Source: Chitinophagaceae bacterium (GTDB lineage Bacteria; Bacteroidota; Bacteroidia; Chitinophagales; Chitinophagaceae). Taken from it: a stretch of 64,000 nucleotides of DNA. Of the stretch, positions 16,235-26,672 are shown piece by piece (position 1 is the stretch's first letter; each line of letters opens with the position of its first letter). The notes beneath the pieces are model-generated. The model made no database searches and was not told where the DNA came from. It worked only from the letters and a program-made list of their open reading frames with translations. The position numbers and the translations under genes are program-made. Location of the stretch: the NCBI GenBank assembly GCA_016721085.1, contig JADKJI010000004.1, positions 1-64,000 on the forward strand, given 5' to 3'.

Positions 16235-19200
16235 ATGACCAGAAAACGATTGCTTGTGGGGGTGACGTGGCTATGCCTGTTACTTTCTCCGTGGGCACTA
16301 TGGGCTCAGGACCGTGTTGTTTCCGGTAAAGTGACCGATTCGAAAGACGGTTCACCAGTTGTAGGTGCCAGCGTTTCGCCGAAAGGACAAGCTGGTGGTA
16401 CAACCACAGGAAATGATGGAACATTCTCTTTAAGACTTCCTTCCTCTGTAACTAAAATCGTTGTCTCTTCTGTAGGCTTCGCTAGCCAGGAAGTAGATGC
16501 AGCTTCAGGTGTAATTGCCGTTTCATTGGTAAGCACCCAGACAAACCTTAATGAAGTAGTAGTGGTAGGATATGGTACCACTCGAAAGAAAGACCTTACT
16601 GGTGCTGTTGCATCGGTATCTTCCAGAGACTTCGTAAAAGGGGCCCTTCAAACTCCTGAGCAACTGATTGCCGGTAAGGTAGCAGGTGTTCAGATTACCA
16701 GCAATAGTGGAGCACCTGGTGCAGGAAGTACTATCCGAATTCGCGGTGGTGCCTCTCTGAACGCCAGTAACTCACCATTGATTGTAATTGATGGGGTACC
16801 GGTTGATAACGGTGGAGCCGCTGGTTCTGTAAACCCGCTCAACCTGATCAATCCTAACGACATTGAAAATTTCACCATTCTTAAAGACCCTTCTGCAGCC
16901 GCTATCTATGGTTCAAGGGCTTCTAATGGTGTTATCCTGATCACTACCAAAAAGGGTAAGGCCGGTAAAGTACGTTTCGCTTTCGGCGCCCAGCTTTTTG
17001 CACAACAACCTTCTGGAAAAGTAGATGTTTTGAGTGCCGACCAGATGCGTGAAGTAGTTAATGCAAAAGGTGGTACTGGCGATCCTACAAAATTAGGAGC
17101 AGCCAATACCGACTGGCAGGATGAAATATATCACAATGCTTTTGGACAGGACCTTAACTTAAGTGCCAGTGGTGCAGCCATCGGTGGAAAACTGCCTTTC
17201 CGTTTATCTGGCGGTTTCCTTAACCAGGATGGTATTTTACGTACAGGTAATTTTAAACGTCAGACAATCAGTTTAAACCTGAGTCCACGTTTATTTAAGG
17301 ATCACCTGAAAGTTGATCTTAACGTAAAAGCTGCCCGCACTACCAATAGGTTTGCTGAAGAAGGTGCTATCGGTTCTGCCATAGCTTTCGACCCAACACA
17401 ACCTGTAAAAGTGAACAGTGACCGTTTTGGTGGCTTCTTTGAATATGTAGATAATAATACAAACGGTGCACCTCCACGCGACCTGGCTCCACGTAACCCG
17501 GTTTCATTACTGGAAATGAGGGATGCCAATAGCGAAGTACTTCGTAGCATCGGTAATCTTCAACTGGATTATTCTCTTCCTTGGGTAAAAGGATTGCGTG
17601 CTAATATGAATATCGGTTACGATTACCAGAAAGGTTCTGGTACTACTATAATTGGTGATAGCGCTGCTTCTACTTACCGTCGCTGGGATATCTCAGAAAA
17701 TCCATTCAAGGTTAATCACTTTGGTGGTGTAAACAACCAGTATAAGAATACAAGAAGCAACTTCCTTTTCGATTTCTATCTTAATTATGTACGTGATATC
17801 AAATCCATCAACAGCCGCGTAGATGTAATGGCTGGTTATGGATTCCAGGATTTCAATTTCACTGATTACGCTTATGCTGATTATCGTTTTGATGGATCAG
17901 TTCGCCCAGGTACTGAACCACTGTTCGATACCTATCCTTCAGAATATCTGATGCGTTCTTATTACGGCCGTTTGAACTATACATTGGCTGGTAAGTATGT
18001 ACTGACCCTGAATGCAAGGGCTGATGGAACTTCAAAATATAATCCAAACGACCGTTGGGGCTTCTTCCCTTCAGCTGCCATAGCATGGAGAGTGAGTGAA
18101 GAAAGTTTCCTTAAGAATTCCGCTAACGTATCTGACCTTAAGATCCGTCTTGGTTATGGAGTTACTGGTCAGCAAGATGGTATCGGTTTTTATGAATACC
18201 TCCCTAACTACTCTATAAGTAATAATGCCGCATTGTACCAATTGGGTACAGGATATGTAAGCATGTATCGCCCTGCTGCCTACGATCCAAATCTGCGTTG
18301 GGAAACAACTACCAACCTGAATGCTGCGGTTGATTTCGGTTTCTTCCAGAATCGTCTTTCCGGTTCAGTAGATGTGTTCTTCCGTAAAACGAAAGACTTG
18401 CTTGCAGTAGTTCCTATCGCTTTAGGTACCAACTTCAGCAACCAGCTTCGTACCAACGTGGGTAATATCGAAAGCCGTGGTGTTGAATTCACTCTGAATG
18501 CAGTTCCAGTTAAGAACAAAAGAGTTACCTGGGATGTAGGTTTCAACTTCACTTATGCAAATCCTAAAATCACTAACCTGCTGCTGAATCCAGACCCAAC
18601 CTTTAAAGGAAATCTGGTAGGTGGTATTGCTGGTGGTACAGGTAATAGCATACAGATCCATTCTGTAGGCTACCGTCCTGCTTCTTTCTACGTATATAAA
18701 CAAGTATACGACCAGAACGATAAGCCAATCGAAGGTTTATATGAGGATCTGAACCGTGATGGTATCATCAATAACGAAGACCTCTACAGGTACAAAGCAC
18801 CGAATGCTCCGGTATTCATGGGCTTCACCAGTAGTGTTTCTTACGGAAAATGGAATGCTGGTTTCGTAGCCAGGGTAAGCGTTGGAAACTATATGTATAA
18901 TAACGTTCATAGTAACTTAGGTTCTTTACGTCAGATCCTTAACCCATTGGGTTGGATCGTAAACGGTTCTACCAGCTATCTGGAAACCGGTTTCGTGAAC
19001 AACCAGTATTTCTCTGATTACTATGTTCAGAACGCTTCTTTCTTCCGTATGGATAATATAAATGTTGGGTATAATGCAGGAACCATCTACAAAGACGTTA
19101 GCCTGCGTATTTCAGCAAACGTTCAGAACGCTTTTGTAGTAACCAAATACAAAGGATTGGATCCTGAATTGAACGGTGGTATCGATAATAATTTCTACCC

Positions 19201-19243
19201 ACGTCCAAGAATGTTTGTATTGGGACTTAACCTTGATTTTTAA
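16235..19243 (+). CDS. susC: SusC-type TonB-dependent outer-membrane transporter (starch locus)
   Basis: 1002 residues. It imports glycans through the outer membrane with its SusD partner, powered by TonB. A signal peptide ends at WALWAQ (residue 25). A carboxypeptidase-D-like domain follows (VSGKVTDSKDGSPVVGASV), then the TonB-box-like LNEVVVVGYGT near residue 105, the plug (IRGGASLNASNSPLIVIDGV ... SNGVILITTKKG) and the barrel, ending in aromatic MFVLGLNLDF. It opens a tightly spaced set with susD, susE and a susF-like gene, and shares an upstream palindrome with the second susC. Confidence 0.93.
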   Translation: MTRKRLLVGVTWLCLLLSPWALWAQDRVVSGKVTDSKDGSPVVGASVSPKGQAGGTTTGNDGTFSLRLPSSVTKIVVSSVGFASQEVDAASGVIAVSLVSTQTNLNEVVVVGYGTTRKKDLTGAVASVSSRDFVKGALQTPEQLIAGKVAGVQITSNSGAPGAGSTIRIRGGASLNASNSPLIVIDGVPVDNGGAAGSVNPLNLINPNDIENFTILKDPSAAAIYGSRASNGVILITTKKGKAGKVRFAFGAQLFAQQPSGKVDVLSADQMREVVNAKGGTGDPTKLGAANTDWQDEIYHNAFGQDLNLSASGAAIGGKLPFRLSGGFLNQDGILRTGNFKRQTISLNLSPRLFKDHLKVDLNVKAARTTNRFAEEGAIGSAIAFDPTQPVKVNSDRFGGFFEYVDNNTNGAPPRDLAPRNPVSLLEMRDANSEVLRSIGNLQLDYSLPWVKGLRANMNIGYDYQKGSGTTIIGDSAASTYRRWDISENPFKVNHFGGVNNQYKNTRSNFLFDFYLNYVRDIKSINSRVDVMAGYGFQDFNFTDYAYADYRFDGSVRPGTEPLFDTYPSEYLMRSYYGRLNYTLAGKYVLTLNARADGTSKYNPNDRWGFFPSAAIAWRVSEESFLKNSANVSDLKIRLGYGVTGQQDGIGFYEYLPNYSISNNAALYQLGTGYVSMYRPAAYDPNLRWETTTNLNAAVDFGFFQNRLSGSVDVFFRKTKDLLAVVPIALGTNFSNQLRTNVGNIESRGVEFTLNAVPVKNKRVTWDVGFNFTYANPKITNLLLNPDPTFKGNLVGGIAGGTGNSIQIHSVGYRPASFYVYKQVYDQNDKPIEGLYEDLNRDGIINNEDLYRYKAPNAPVFMGFTSSVSYGKWNAGFVARVSVGNYMYNNVHSNLGSLRQILNPLGWIVNGSTSYLETGFVNNQYFSDYYVQNASFFRMDNINVGYNAGTIYKDVSLRISANVQNAFVVTKYKGLDPELNGGIDNNFYPRPRMFVLGLNLDF

Positions 19244-19269
19244 TTGCTCAACGTAAAAAACATTGTTAT

Positions 19270-20853
19270 ATGAACAAGTTATTTAAATACGGTTTTGGGC
19301 TGACGATGATGGTGCTGGCGCTGGGATCCTGCAAGAAGCTGGATGTATTCCCGCCCCGCTCTGTTACTTCAGAACAATTATATGTAGACGAAGCTGGTTA
19401 CCGCTCGGTACTGGCTAAAGTATATGGATCTATGGCATTGACCGGAAACTCCGGTCCTGCAGGTAGCGGTGACGTTGCCGGTATTGATGAAGGTACTTCC
19501 GATTTCCTCCGTCTTTTCTGGAAAGCACAGGAATTGAGTACTGATGAAGCAGTGGTTGCGTGGAATGACCCTGGTATCCAGGACTTCCATAACATGAACT
19601 GGAGTGCTAATAACCCAATGTTAATTGGATTGTATAGCCGTTCATTTTATGTTATCACATTGTGTAATGAGTTCATCCGTGAAAGTTCAGATGATAAACT
19701 GGCAAGCCGCAATATAACAGGAACTGCTGCTGAAAGCATCCGTAAGATGGCTGCTGAAGCACGTTTTGTTCGCGCTTATCAATATTGGGTATTATTAGAT
19801 TTGTATGGTAATCCAGGATTTACTGATGAGAACACTGCAATTGGTGCATCAGTTCGACCTGAACAAATCAAAAGAGCAGACCTTTATAAATATGTAGAAA
19901 CAGAATTGCTCGCCATTGAGCCATTACTTACTGCAGCTAAAGGAAATGAATATGGCCGTGCAGACAAAGCTGCTGCCTGGGCGCTGTTAGCTCGTTTATA
20001 TCTGAATGCAGGAGTTTATTCCGGTGCAACAAATTATGCAGGCGCTGTTACCTATTCCAAAAAAGTTATTGATGCTGGTTATACATTAGTGTCTGACTAT
20101 CGTACACTTTTATTGGCAGATAATAACGTTGGTAATACAGAGTCTATCTGGACATTGAACTATGATGGTTTAAAAACCAAAAACTATGGCGGTACTACCT
20201 TCCTGGTAAATGCTTCTGTAGGTGGTAATATGGATGTTAGCTATTCTGGTTTAACAAACTGGGCTGGTATTCGCAGTACTAAGAACCTGCCTTTATTATT
20301 CCCTGATTTCACCGGTACAATCGATAAAAGAGCACAGTTTTTCCAAAGCAATCTGGAAATCACAAAAGTGAGTGAGTTCAAAGATGGTTTCGGTGTTACA
20401 AAATATCGTAACCGTACTAAGAGCGGTGGTTTTGGTCAGGATCCAGAGAAAACATTCTCAGATATCGATTTCCCTGTTTTCCGTTTAGCTGAAATGTATC
20501 TCATATATGCAGAAGCAACTACTGTAGGTGGCGCTTCTTCTGGTGGTAGTAATGCTCAGGCAGTTACTTATTTCAATACGCTCCGTCAAAGGGCTTATGG
20601 AAATACAAATGGTAATATCTCCATCCTTACCCCAGGTTTAATTCTGGATGAAAGAGGAAGAGAATTGTATTGGGAAGGTTTCCGCAGAAGTGACCTTGTT
20701 AGAAATAATAAGTTCACCGACGGAACTTACCTCTGGCCTTGGAAAGGTGGTGTGCAAAATGGTACAGCTGTATCAAGCCACCTCCGCATCTATCCTCTGC
20801 CAGCAACAGAAGTAGGTTCAAACCCTAATATCAAACAGAACCCGAATTATTAA
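19270..20853 (+). CDS. susD: SusD/RagB glycan-binding lipoprotein (starch locus)
   Basis: 527 residues with a lipoprotein signal (lipobox ALGSC, Cys21) and the TPR-rich SusD fold. The C-terminal hallmark ERGRELYWEGFRRSDLVR is present. It binds glycan at the cell surface and caps the SusC channel. It begins 26 bp after susC. The downstream SusE-type proteins and GH13 enzyme make starch or a related alpha-glucan the likely substrate. Confidence 0.92.
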   Translation: MNKLFKYGFGLTMMVLALGSCKKLDVFPPRSVTSEQLYVDEAGYRSVLAKVYGSMALTGNSGPAGSGDVAGIDEGTSDFLRLFWKAQELSTDEAVVAWNDPGIQDFHNMNWSANNPMLIGLYSRSFYVITLCNEFIRESSDDKLASRNITGTAAESIRKMAAEARFVRAYQYWVLLDLYGNPGFTDENTAIGASVRPEQIKRADLYKYVETELLAIEPLLTAAKGNEYGRADKAAAWALLARLYLNAGVYSGATNYAGAVTYSKKVIDAGYTLVSDYRTLLLADNNVGNTESIWTLNYDGLKTKNYGGTTFLVNASVGGNMDVSYSGLTNWAGIRSTKNLPLLFPDFTGTIDKRAQFFQSNLEITKVSEFKDGFGVTKYRNRTKSGGFGQDPEKTFSDIDFPVFRLAEMYLIYAEATTVGGASSGGSNAQAVTYFNTLRQRAYGNTNGNISILTPGLILDERGRELYWEGFRRSDLVRNNKFTDGTYLWPWKGGVQNGTAVSSHLRIYPLPATEVGSNPNIKQNPNY

Positions 20854-20877
20854 TTCATACTTATAAAAAATACAAGC

Positions 20878-21708
20878 ATGAAAAAATATTTTAATCTTCT
20901 GTCTTACACCGCTGCTGCAGTATTGCTGTTAACGGCCTGTAAAAAAGAAGAAAACAAAATTTACTTCGAGGGCGGTACTGCCCCGGTGCTGACTGGTTCT
21001 ACGGCTGCGGTGCATTTAGCACCCGGTTCTGAAACAGCTACAGCGATAGTGTTTAACTGGACGAATCCTGAATATCAGTTTACTACAGGTATCAGTTCAC
21101 AAGACGTTTCTTATAGCTTCGAAATGGATACGCTGGGTGCGAATTTTGGAAGTAAAGCAAAATATGTTACTACTATTTCCAAAGATTTAAGCGCCACTTT
21201 CAATGAAGGAGACCTGAATAGTATCATGGGTAATACCATGCAGTTGAAAACAGGACGACAGTATACTTTTGAAACAAGGATCATTGCAATTCTGGGAACA
21301 GGAGAAGTGACTAAACTTACTTCTAATGTTTTCAAATTCACTGCATCCCCATTCACGCCTCCACCATTAGTGGAATTGCCTACTACAGGTAAATTATACC
21401 TTGTTGGTGATGCAAGTCCGGGTGGTTGGGCTAACCCTGTTCCGGTGCCAAGTCAGGAATTCACAAAAGTGTCTAACACTTTTTATGAAATGACGGTTGC
21501 CCTTACAGGTGGTAAGTCTGTATTGTTCCTGCCTTTGAATGGTGACTGGGGTGATAAATATGGTTGGACAGGATCAAACAACAACAATAACGTTGATGGA
21601 GATAACCTGAAACGCGGAGGCGGTGACATTAAAGTTCCTGCTGCCAGCGGTAATTATAAAATTCAGGTAGATTTCCAGCTTGGAAAATTCACTTTCATCA
21701 AATTATAA
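20878..21708 (+). CDS. susE: SusE-type starch-binding surface lipoprotein
   Basis: 276 residues with lipobox LLTAC (Cys21). The N-terminal half is a SusE Ig-like domain (FNWTNPEYQF ... YSFEMDTLG ... TFETRIIAILG). The C-terminal half holds a SusE/SusF carbohydrate-binding module with its typical aromatic residues (GKLYLVGDASPGGWANPVPVP ... WGDKYGW). It helps hold starch at the surface for SusCD and the amylase. It starts 24 bp after susD. Confidence 0.87.
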   Translation: MKKYFNLLSYTAAAVLLLTACKKEENKIYFEGGTAPVLTGSTAAVHLAPGSETATAIVFNWTNPEYQFTTGISSQDVSYSFEMDTLGANFGSKAKYVTTISKDLSATFNEGDLNSIMGNTMQLKTGRQYTFETRIIAILGTGEVTKLTSNVFKFTASPFTPPPLVELPTTGKLYLVGDASPGGWANPVPVPSQEFTKVSNTFYEMTVALTGGKSVLFLPLNGDWGDKYGWTGSNNNNNVDGDNLKRGGGDIKVPAASGNYKIQVDFQLGKFTFIKL

Positions 21709-21728
21709 CACCCCTCTAATATTATTTT

Positions 21729-23498
21729 ATGAGAGCAATAAAAAAACTTCTTCTTTTGATTATGGGTGTAACGTTAATGACGTTATCCTGTACCAAAATT
21801 GAGGAACTGCCTTCGTATGGAAACGGACAGGCGGTAACAATCGGACCTTCTAAGTTCGCAGTGGTGCCTGCGCCAGCCGATTCATTAAATACTGTATTAT
21901 CTTTTTTCTGGACTAGTCCTAATTATGCTACTGATACTTCGAATATCAAGTACATATTAGAGATGGATTCTACCGGTAGGAATTTCTCCAAGAAAATAAC
22001 CAGAGAAGTTATTGGAAAGAAGACCATCAATTTCACAGGTCGTGAATTAAATACGATTCTGTTGAATTATGGCTTCGCTCTTGGAACTCCTTATAACATG
22101 GATGTTCGTGTAATTTCTTCTTACAAGAACAATAACGAACGCCTTACTTCCAATGTAATTAAAGTAGCTATCACTCCTTATACAGACCCTGCTGTTTTAA
22201 CGGCTACTGCAAGTAACGTTACTTTGGATCTGGCGAATGCTGCTGTGAATGCTATTACTTATAACTGGACTCAATCTTTCGCTGGTTATGCAGGTAATAT
22301 CAATTACATTCTTCAGTTTGACTCTGCTGGTAAGAATTTTGTTGCCCCTCAGGAAATTCCAATCGGCAATAAGATCTATACCAAAACATTAACTCAGGGT
22401 GAGCTCAATGAAACTGGTTTGACTTCTGGTATTCCAGGTGGAAACTCAGGTAAAGTTGAATATCGCATAAAAGCTATCACCGCTCAGGGAGCTATTGCGT
22501 ATTCAAATGTTTACAATGTAACCATGAAGACCTATGTTCCTATCCTCCGTTTCTATATGCCAGGTGGATATCAGGGTTCAACAGGTAATGGTAATGACTG
22601 GGATCCTGCAACGGCTCCTGAACTTATCCGTGACCTGCGTTCAAGTGTATTGAACAAGATGTATTATATCTATCTCTATCTGCCAGCCGGTGCTGAATTC
22701 AAATTCACACAAGGTCGTGCATGGGATGTTAACTATGGTGGAACTGGTGGCGTTTTGTCTACTGGTGGTGCTAACCTTACTGTACCAACAGCTGGATACT
22801 ATCGTATCTCTATCAATAGGGTAACACTTCAATATGATATCCGCGAAGGCCGTATGGGCTTTGTAGGTGGAGCAACAGGTGCAAACTGGGATCCTCCAAG
22901 TGTATTCCCAACATATGCAATGGGACAACCTGCTAACAATCTGTTTGTAGGCTTGACAGATTTCACAACTGGTGGTTGGAAACTGATCGATAACAATGCC
23001 TGGAACGATGGTAGCAATGCAGTTGGTGAAACACGTAGTTATGGAACCGCTAGCGGAAGTGGTAGTACCATGGAAGTTAACGGAGCTAACTTTGCCGATA
23101 TTACTACAGCAGGCAGATATCGCGTTATTTGGGATGGTCGCGATGTGAATAATATCAAATACGAAATGTCTCCAGCCACTGAAATGCGTCTTGTAGGTGA
23201 TGGAATCAATCAGGTAGGTGTAAACGATTGGGATCCACCAACATCTCCTCAAATGACATATTCAGGTAATGGTGTTTGGACTATCACAATTGCATTGAAA
23301 GCTGGTAAGGATATCAAATTCCTGGCTGGTAATGCATGGGGTGCATTTGACTATGAAGATAATAGCGGAGGAATAACTGCTCTTGGTACTGCCCGTAAAA
23401 TTAAGTGGGAAGGTGGTGATAACTTCAAAACCCCTGCAGTTGCTGGTACTTATACCATCACATTGAATGAGAACGCACAAACGGTTACTATCAACTAA
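21729..23498 (+). CDS. SusE/SusF-like surface lipoprotein with tandem binding modules
   Basis: 589 residues with lipobox MTLSC (Cys21). Two SusE-type Ig-like domains (FFWTSPNYATDTSNIKYILE near residue 58, and YNWTQSFAGYAGNINYILQF near 178) are followed by three aromatic-rich modules (GNGNDWDPATAP, ATGANWDPPSVFP and GVNDWDPPTSPQ), each resembling the SusE/F binding modules. It is therefore larger than the neighbouring SusE and has more binding sites. It starts 20 bp after susE and is followed by a hairpin terminator. Confidence 0.82.
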   Translation: MRAIKKLLLLIMGVTLMTLSCTKIEELPSYGNGQAVTIGPSKFAVVPAPADSLNTVLSFFWTSPNYATDTSNIKYILEMDSTGRNFSKKITREVIGKKTINFTGRELNTILLNYGFALGTPYNMDVRVISSYKNNNERLTSNVIKVAITPYTDPAVLTATASNVTLDLANAAVNAITYNWTQSFAGYAGNINYILQFDSAGKNFVAPQEIPIGNKIYTKTLTQGELNETGLTSGIPGGNSGKVEYRIKAITAQGAIAYSNVYNVTMKTYVPILRFYMPGGYQGSTGNGNDWDPATAPELIRDLRSSVLNKMYYIYLYLPAGAEFKFTQGRAWDVNYGGTGGVLSTGGANLTVPTAGYYRISINRVTLQYDIREGRMGFVGGATGANWDPPSVFPTYAMGQPANNLFVGLTDFTTGGWKLIDNNAWNDGSNAVGETRSYGTASGSGSTMEVNGANFADITTAGRYRVIWDGRDVNNIKYEMSPATEMRLVGDGINQVGVNDWDPPTSPQMTYSGNGVWTITIALKAGKDIKFLAGNAWGAFDYEDNSGGITALGTARKIKWEGGDNFKTPAVAGTYTITLNENAQTVTIN

Positions 23499-23560
23499 TC
23501 GTTTTTAATAAAGCTGCTGATTTTAAAATTGCCTTTACTCCAGCAGTTTTAAATAACTAA

Positions 23561-23593
23561 GAAAGGGCCGTTTACCTAATGAACGGCCCTTTC
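23561..23593 (+). terminator. Hairpin terminator after the susC-susF-like set
   Basis: A 12-bp perfect stem (23561-23572 with 23582-23593) with a nine-base loop, followed by a pyrimidine-rich stretch, not a pure T run. A weaker CTGCTG/CAGCAG hairpin precedes it at about 23514-23546. It separates the amylase gene from the sus set. Confidence 0.7.
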
Positions 23594-23742
23594 TTCCTTC
23601 ATTGCCTCTGAGGGCAATTCTATGCTTGGCGATTAGGTTTTATAAACAGTTGGAAATCAGCAATTAAAAGCAATGCTGTATAAACTTGGCCCACATGGAT
23701 ATCAAGAAAATTTTTACTAATTTACCTGTCAAATCACTTCCT

Positions 23743-26645
23743 ATGATGAAAGCCGTAATTCTTCTGCTATCAGGTATACTATTGTCGACAGGCCTGTCGG
23801 CACAACTACTAAACGTTACACCTCATTCCCAAAAGACACTTCTGCCGTGTCAATCATAATGGATGCCACTAAAGGCAACCAGGGATTACTGAATTACGCC
23901 AATCCAAACGATGTTTATGTTCATGTAGGCGTTATCACAAATCTTAGTACGGGTCCTTCAGACTGGAAATATGTAAAATTCACCTGGGGATCAACAGATG
24001 TTGCAGCTAAAGCCACTTCACTTGGAAATAATAAGTATCAATATATAATCAATAATGTAAGAACATTTCTCGGCGTTCCTGCCAGTGAAACAATTTTGCG
24101 GATATCCATCTTATTTAGAAATGGAACAGGTGCCACTGTACAAAGGAATACTGATGGAGGTGATATGTATGTGCGGATTTATGATGCTTCATTGGCCGGA
24201 CGGTATATTCTTCCCCCATTAGAGCCAAAGTATAATGCTGTTCCAGAACCTATCAATAAAAGTATCGGTGATTCTTTGCGTGTTACCTGGTTGACCAATA
24301 GCCTCGCCGATATCAAACTGTTTTTTAATGGCACTCAAGTAAATGGCGTATTGTCTTCAAATGCCATCATCGATTCACTTCCAATCCTAACATCAGGCAA
24401 CCAGCAATTAGTAGCAAGAGCAACTGTTGGCGTTACCACTATTTCAGATACCATAAACTTCTTTGTCGCTCCATCGGTTAATGTATTACCTCTTCCCGCA
24501 GGAGTAAAAGATGGTATCAACTATGAACCAGGCGATACCTCAGCCATTCTGGTATTGTTTGCTCCGGGTAAGGCCAAAGTTTCTGTATTGGGTGATTTTA
24601 ATAACTGGACAGAAGGAACCGATTACCAGATGAACAAAACACCCGATGGACAAAGATTTTGGGTTAGAGTTAAGGGATTGACGCCAGGTACGGAATATGG
24701 ATTCCAGTATCTCGTAAATAACAGTATCAAAATTGCTGAACCTTATACAACAAAAGTACTTGACCCTGCTAATGACCCTTTTATCACTGCTCTTACCTAT
24801 CCTGGCCTAAAGCCTTATCCAACGGGTAAGACAACCGGAATAGTAAGCATATTGCAAACGGCAAAGCCAGCATATGTATGGCAGACAGCAGGATATACCC
24901 GTCCGGATAAAAGAAGTTTGGTAATTTATGAATTACTGGTTCGCGACTTCATAGATAAGCACGATTGGAGCGCAGTGAAAGACAGTATCAACTATCTTAA
25001 AACCCTTGGAATAACTGCAGTTGAGTTCATGCCTTTCAATGAATTTGAAGGTAATGTTAGCTGGGGTTATAACCCATCGTTCTATCTGGCACCAGATAAA
25101 TATTATGGTCCCGAGAATAAGTTGAAAGAACTGATAGATGAGTTTCATAAAAATGGTATCGCCGTTATAATGGATATAGCATTGAATCATTCGTTCGGAC
25201 AATCACCACTGGTGCAATTATATTTTGATGCAGCGAATAGTCGCCCTGCATTGGATAACCCATGGTTTAATCCAACTGCCCGACATGCATTCAATGTTGG
25301 GTATGATATGAACCATGAAAGTGCAGCAACAAAATACTTTTTCACCAGGGTTGTAGAACACTGGCTTACTGAGTATAAACTAGATGGTTTCCGTTTTGAC
25401 CTTTCTAAAGGTTTTACCCAAGTAAATACTTGTGATGGAACTGGAAATAATTGTAACGTATCGGCATGGGGTAATTATGATGCTTCAAGAGTTGCAATAT
25501 GGAAACGTTACTATGATACACTACAAGTGAAATCTCCTGGTTCTTATGCTATTCTAGAACACTTTGCTGATAATACAGAAGAAAAGGAATTATCGGATTA
25601 TGGTATGATGCTTTGGGGAAATATGAATTTCAATTTCAGTGAAGCGGCAATGGGATTTGTTTCCAATTCAAATCTTTCAGGTGCTTTGTTCACCAGCAGA
25701 GGATGGAATCAGCCAGCATTGATCGGATACAGTGAAAGTCATGACGAAGAAAGATTGATGTATAAGAACCTCAATTTTGGTAATTCAAGCGCTGGTTACA
25801 GTATCCGTAATACCACTACAGCTTTGGCAAGAAATGAAATGGGAGCTTCCTTCCTGTTGATGATGCCTGGTCCAAAAATGCTCTGGCAGTTTGGTGAAAT
25901 CGGCTACGATTATTCTATCAATTATTGTCAGAATGGTACAATCAATAATAACTGTCGACTAGATCCTAAGCCTATCAGGTGGGATTATCTGCAGGATGTT
26001 TATCGTAAGCGATTGTATGATGTTCACACAGGACTATTGAAATTGAGAAAAGATCCACTATTTAAAAATGGCTTCGTAACTAACAGAGTTGAAAGTAGTT
26101 TGTCGCCAGCCTTCAAATGGCTTAAACTCACTACTGATACTTCTAACATATTAGTGGTAGGAAATTTTGATGTAACAGCTACTACAGGTTCTGTGGTTTT
26201 CCAGAATGCTGGTACCTGGTATGATTATTTTACCGGGAATACCATTACTGCTACTGGGGCTGCTCAGAATATAACGTTGCAGGCAGGCGAATACCATGTG
26301 TATGTTAACAGGAATGTGACCTTTCCATTAGCTAATGCACCTACACCTGTTATTGAAGTTCCGTATAATGGAAAGAAAATCAGCTTGTCTGTTTATCCAA
26401 ATCCAATTCGTCAACAAGCAACAATAGAGTATGAGGTTCCTGAAAGTGGTACTGTTCATTTGAGAATTGTCAATATGACTGGACAGCAAGTAGCGGTTAT
26501 CTATAATGGTTTCCAAACGAAAGGAGTGCATAAGGTGTCTGCAAGCAATTTGACAGGACTTGGAAAATTGGCAAAGGGCACTTATTTCCTTCAGATGGAA
26601 TTCAATCAAAAGAAACTGGTGCAAAAACTGGTTCTCGATTTTTAA
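23743..26645 (+). CDS. GH13 alpha-amylase with T9SS sorting domain, one frameshift
   Basis: Hydrolyses alpha-glucans. Corrected length is about 967 residues. A signal peptide (AVILLLSGILLSTGLSAQ) is encoded from the ATG at 23743, but a missing base near 23826-23834 shifts the frame just after it; adding one base gives HFPKDTSAVSII. N-terminal beta domains, one with a CBM48-like VSVLGDFNNWTEG stretch, lead into GH13. All four GH13 regions are present: DIALNH, GFRFD (nucleophile Asp), ILEHF (acid Glu) and SESHDEE. The last 85 residues are a type IX sorting domain (LSVYPNPIRQQ). Unlike SusG of Bacteroides it is not a lipoprotein. Confidence 0.9.
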
Positions 26646-26656
26646 AAAGCATCGAT

Positions 26657-26664
26657 TATATTTG
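26657..26664 (+). promoter_or_regulatory. Predicted -7 box of the Nudix regulator gene
   Basis: TATATTTG is a full TAnnTTTG match, ending eight bases before the ATG at 26673. The transcript would be leaderless or nearly so. Confidence 0.5.
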
Positions 26665-26672
26665 GAGCTATC

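Noticed and set aside
22641..23252. 203-codon frame on the minus strand
   Set aside because: Shadow inside the susF-like gene with no domain features.
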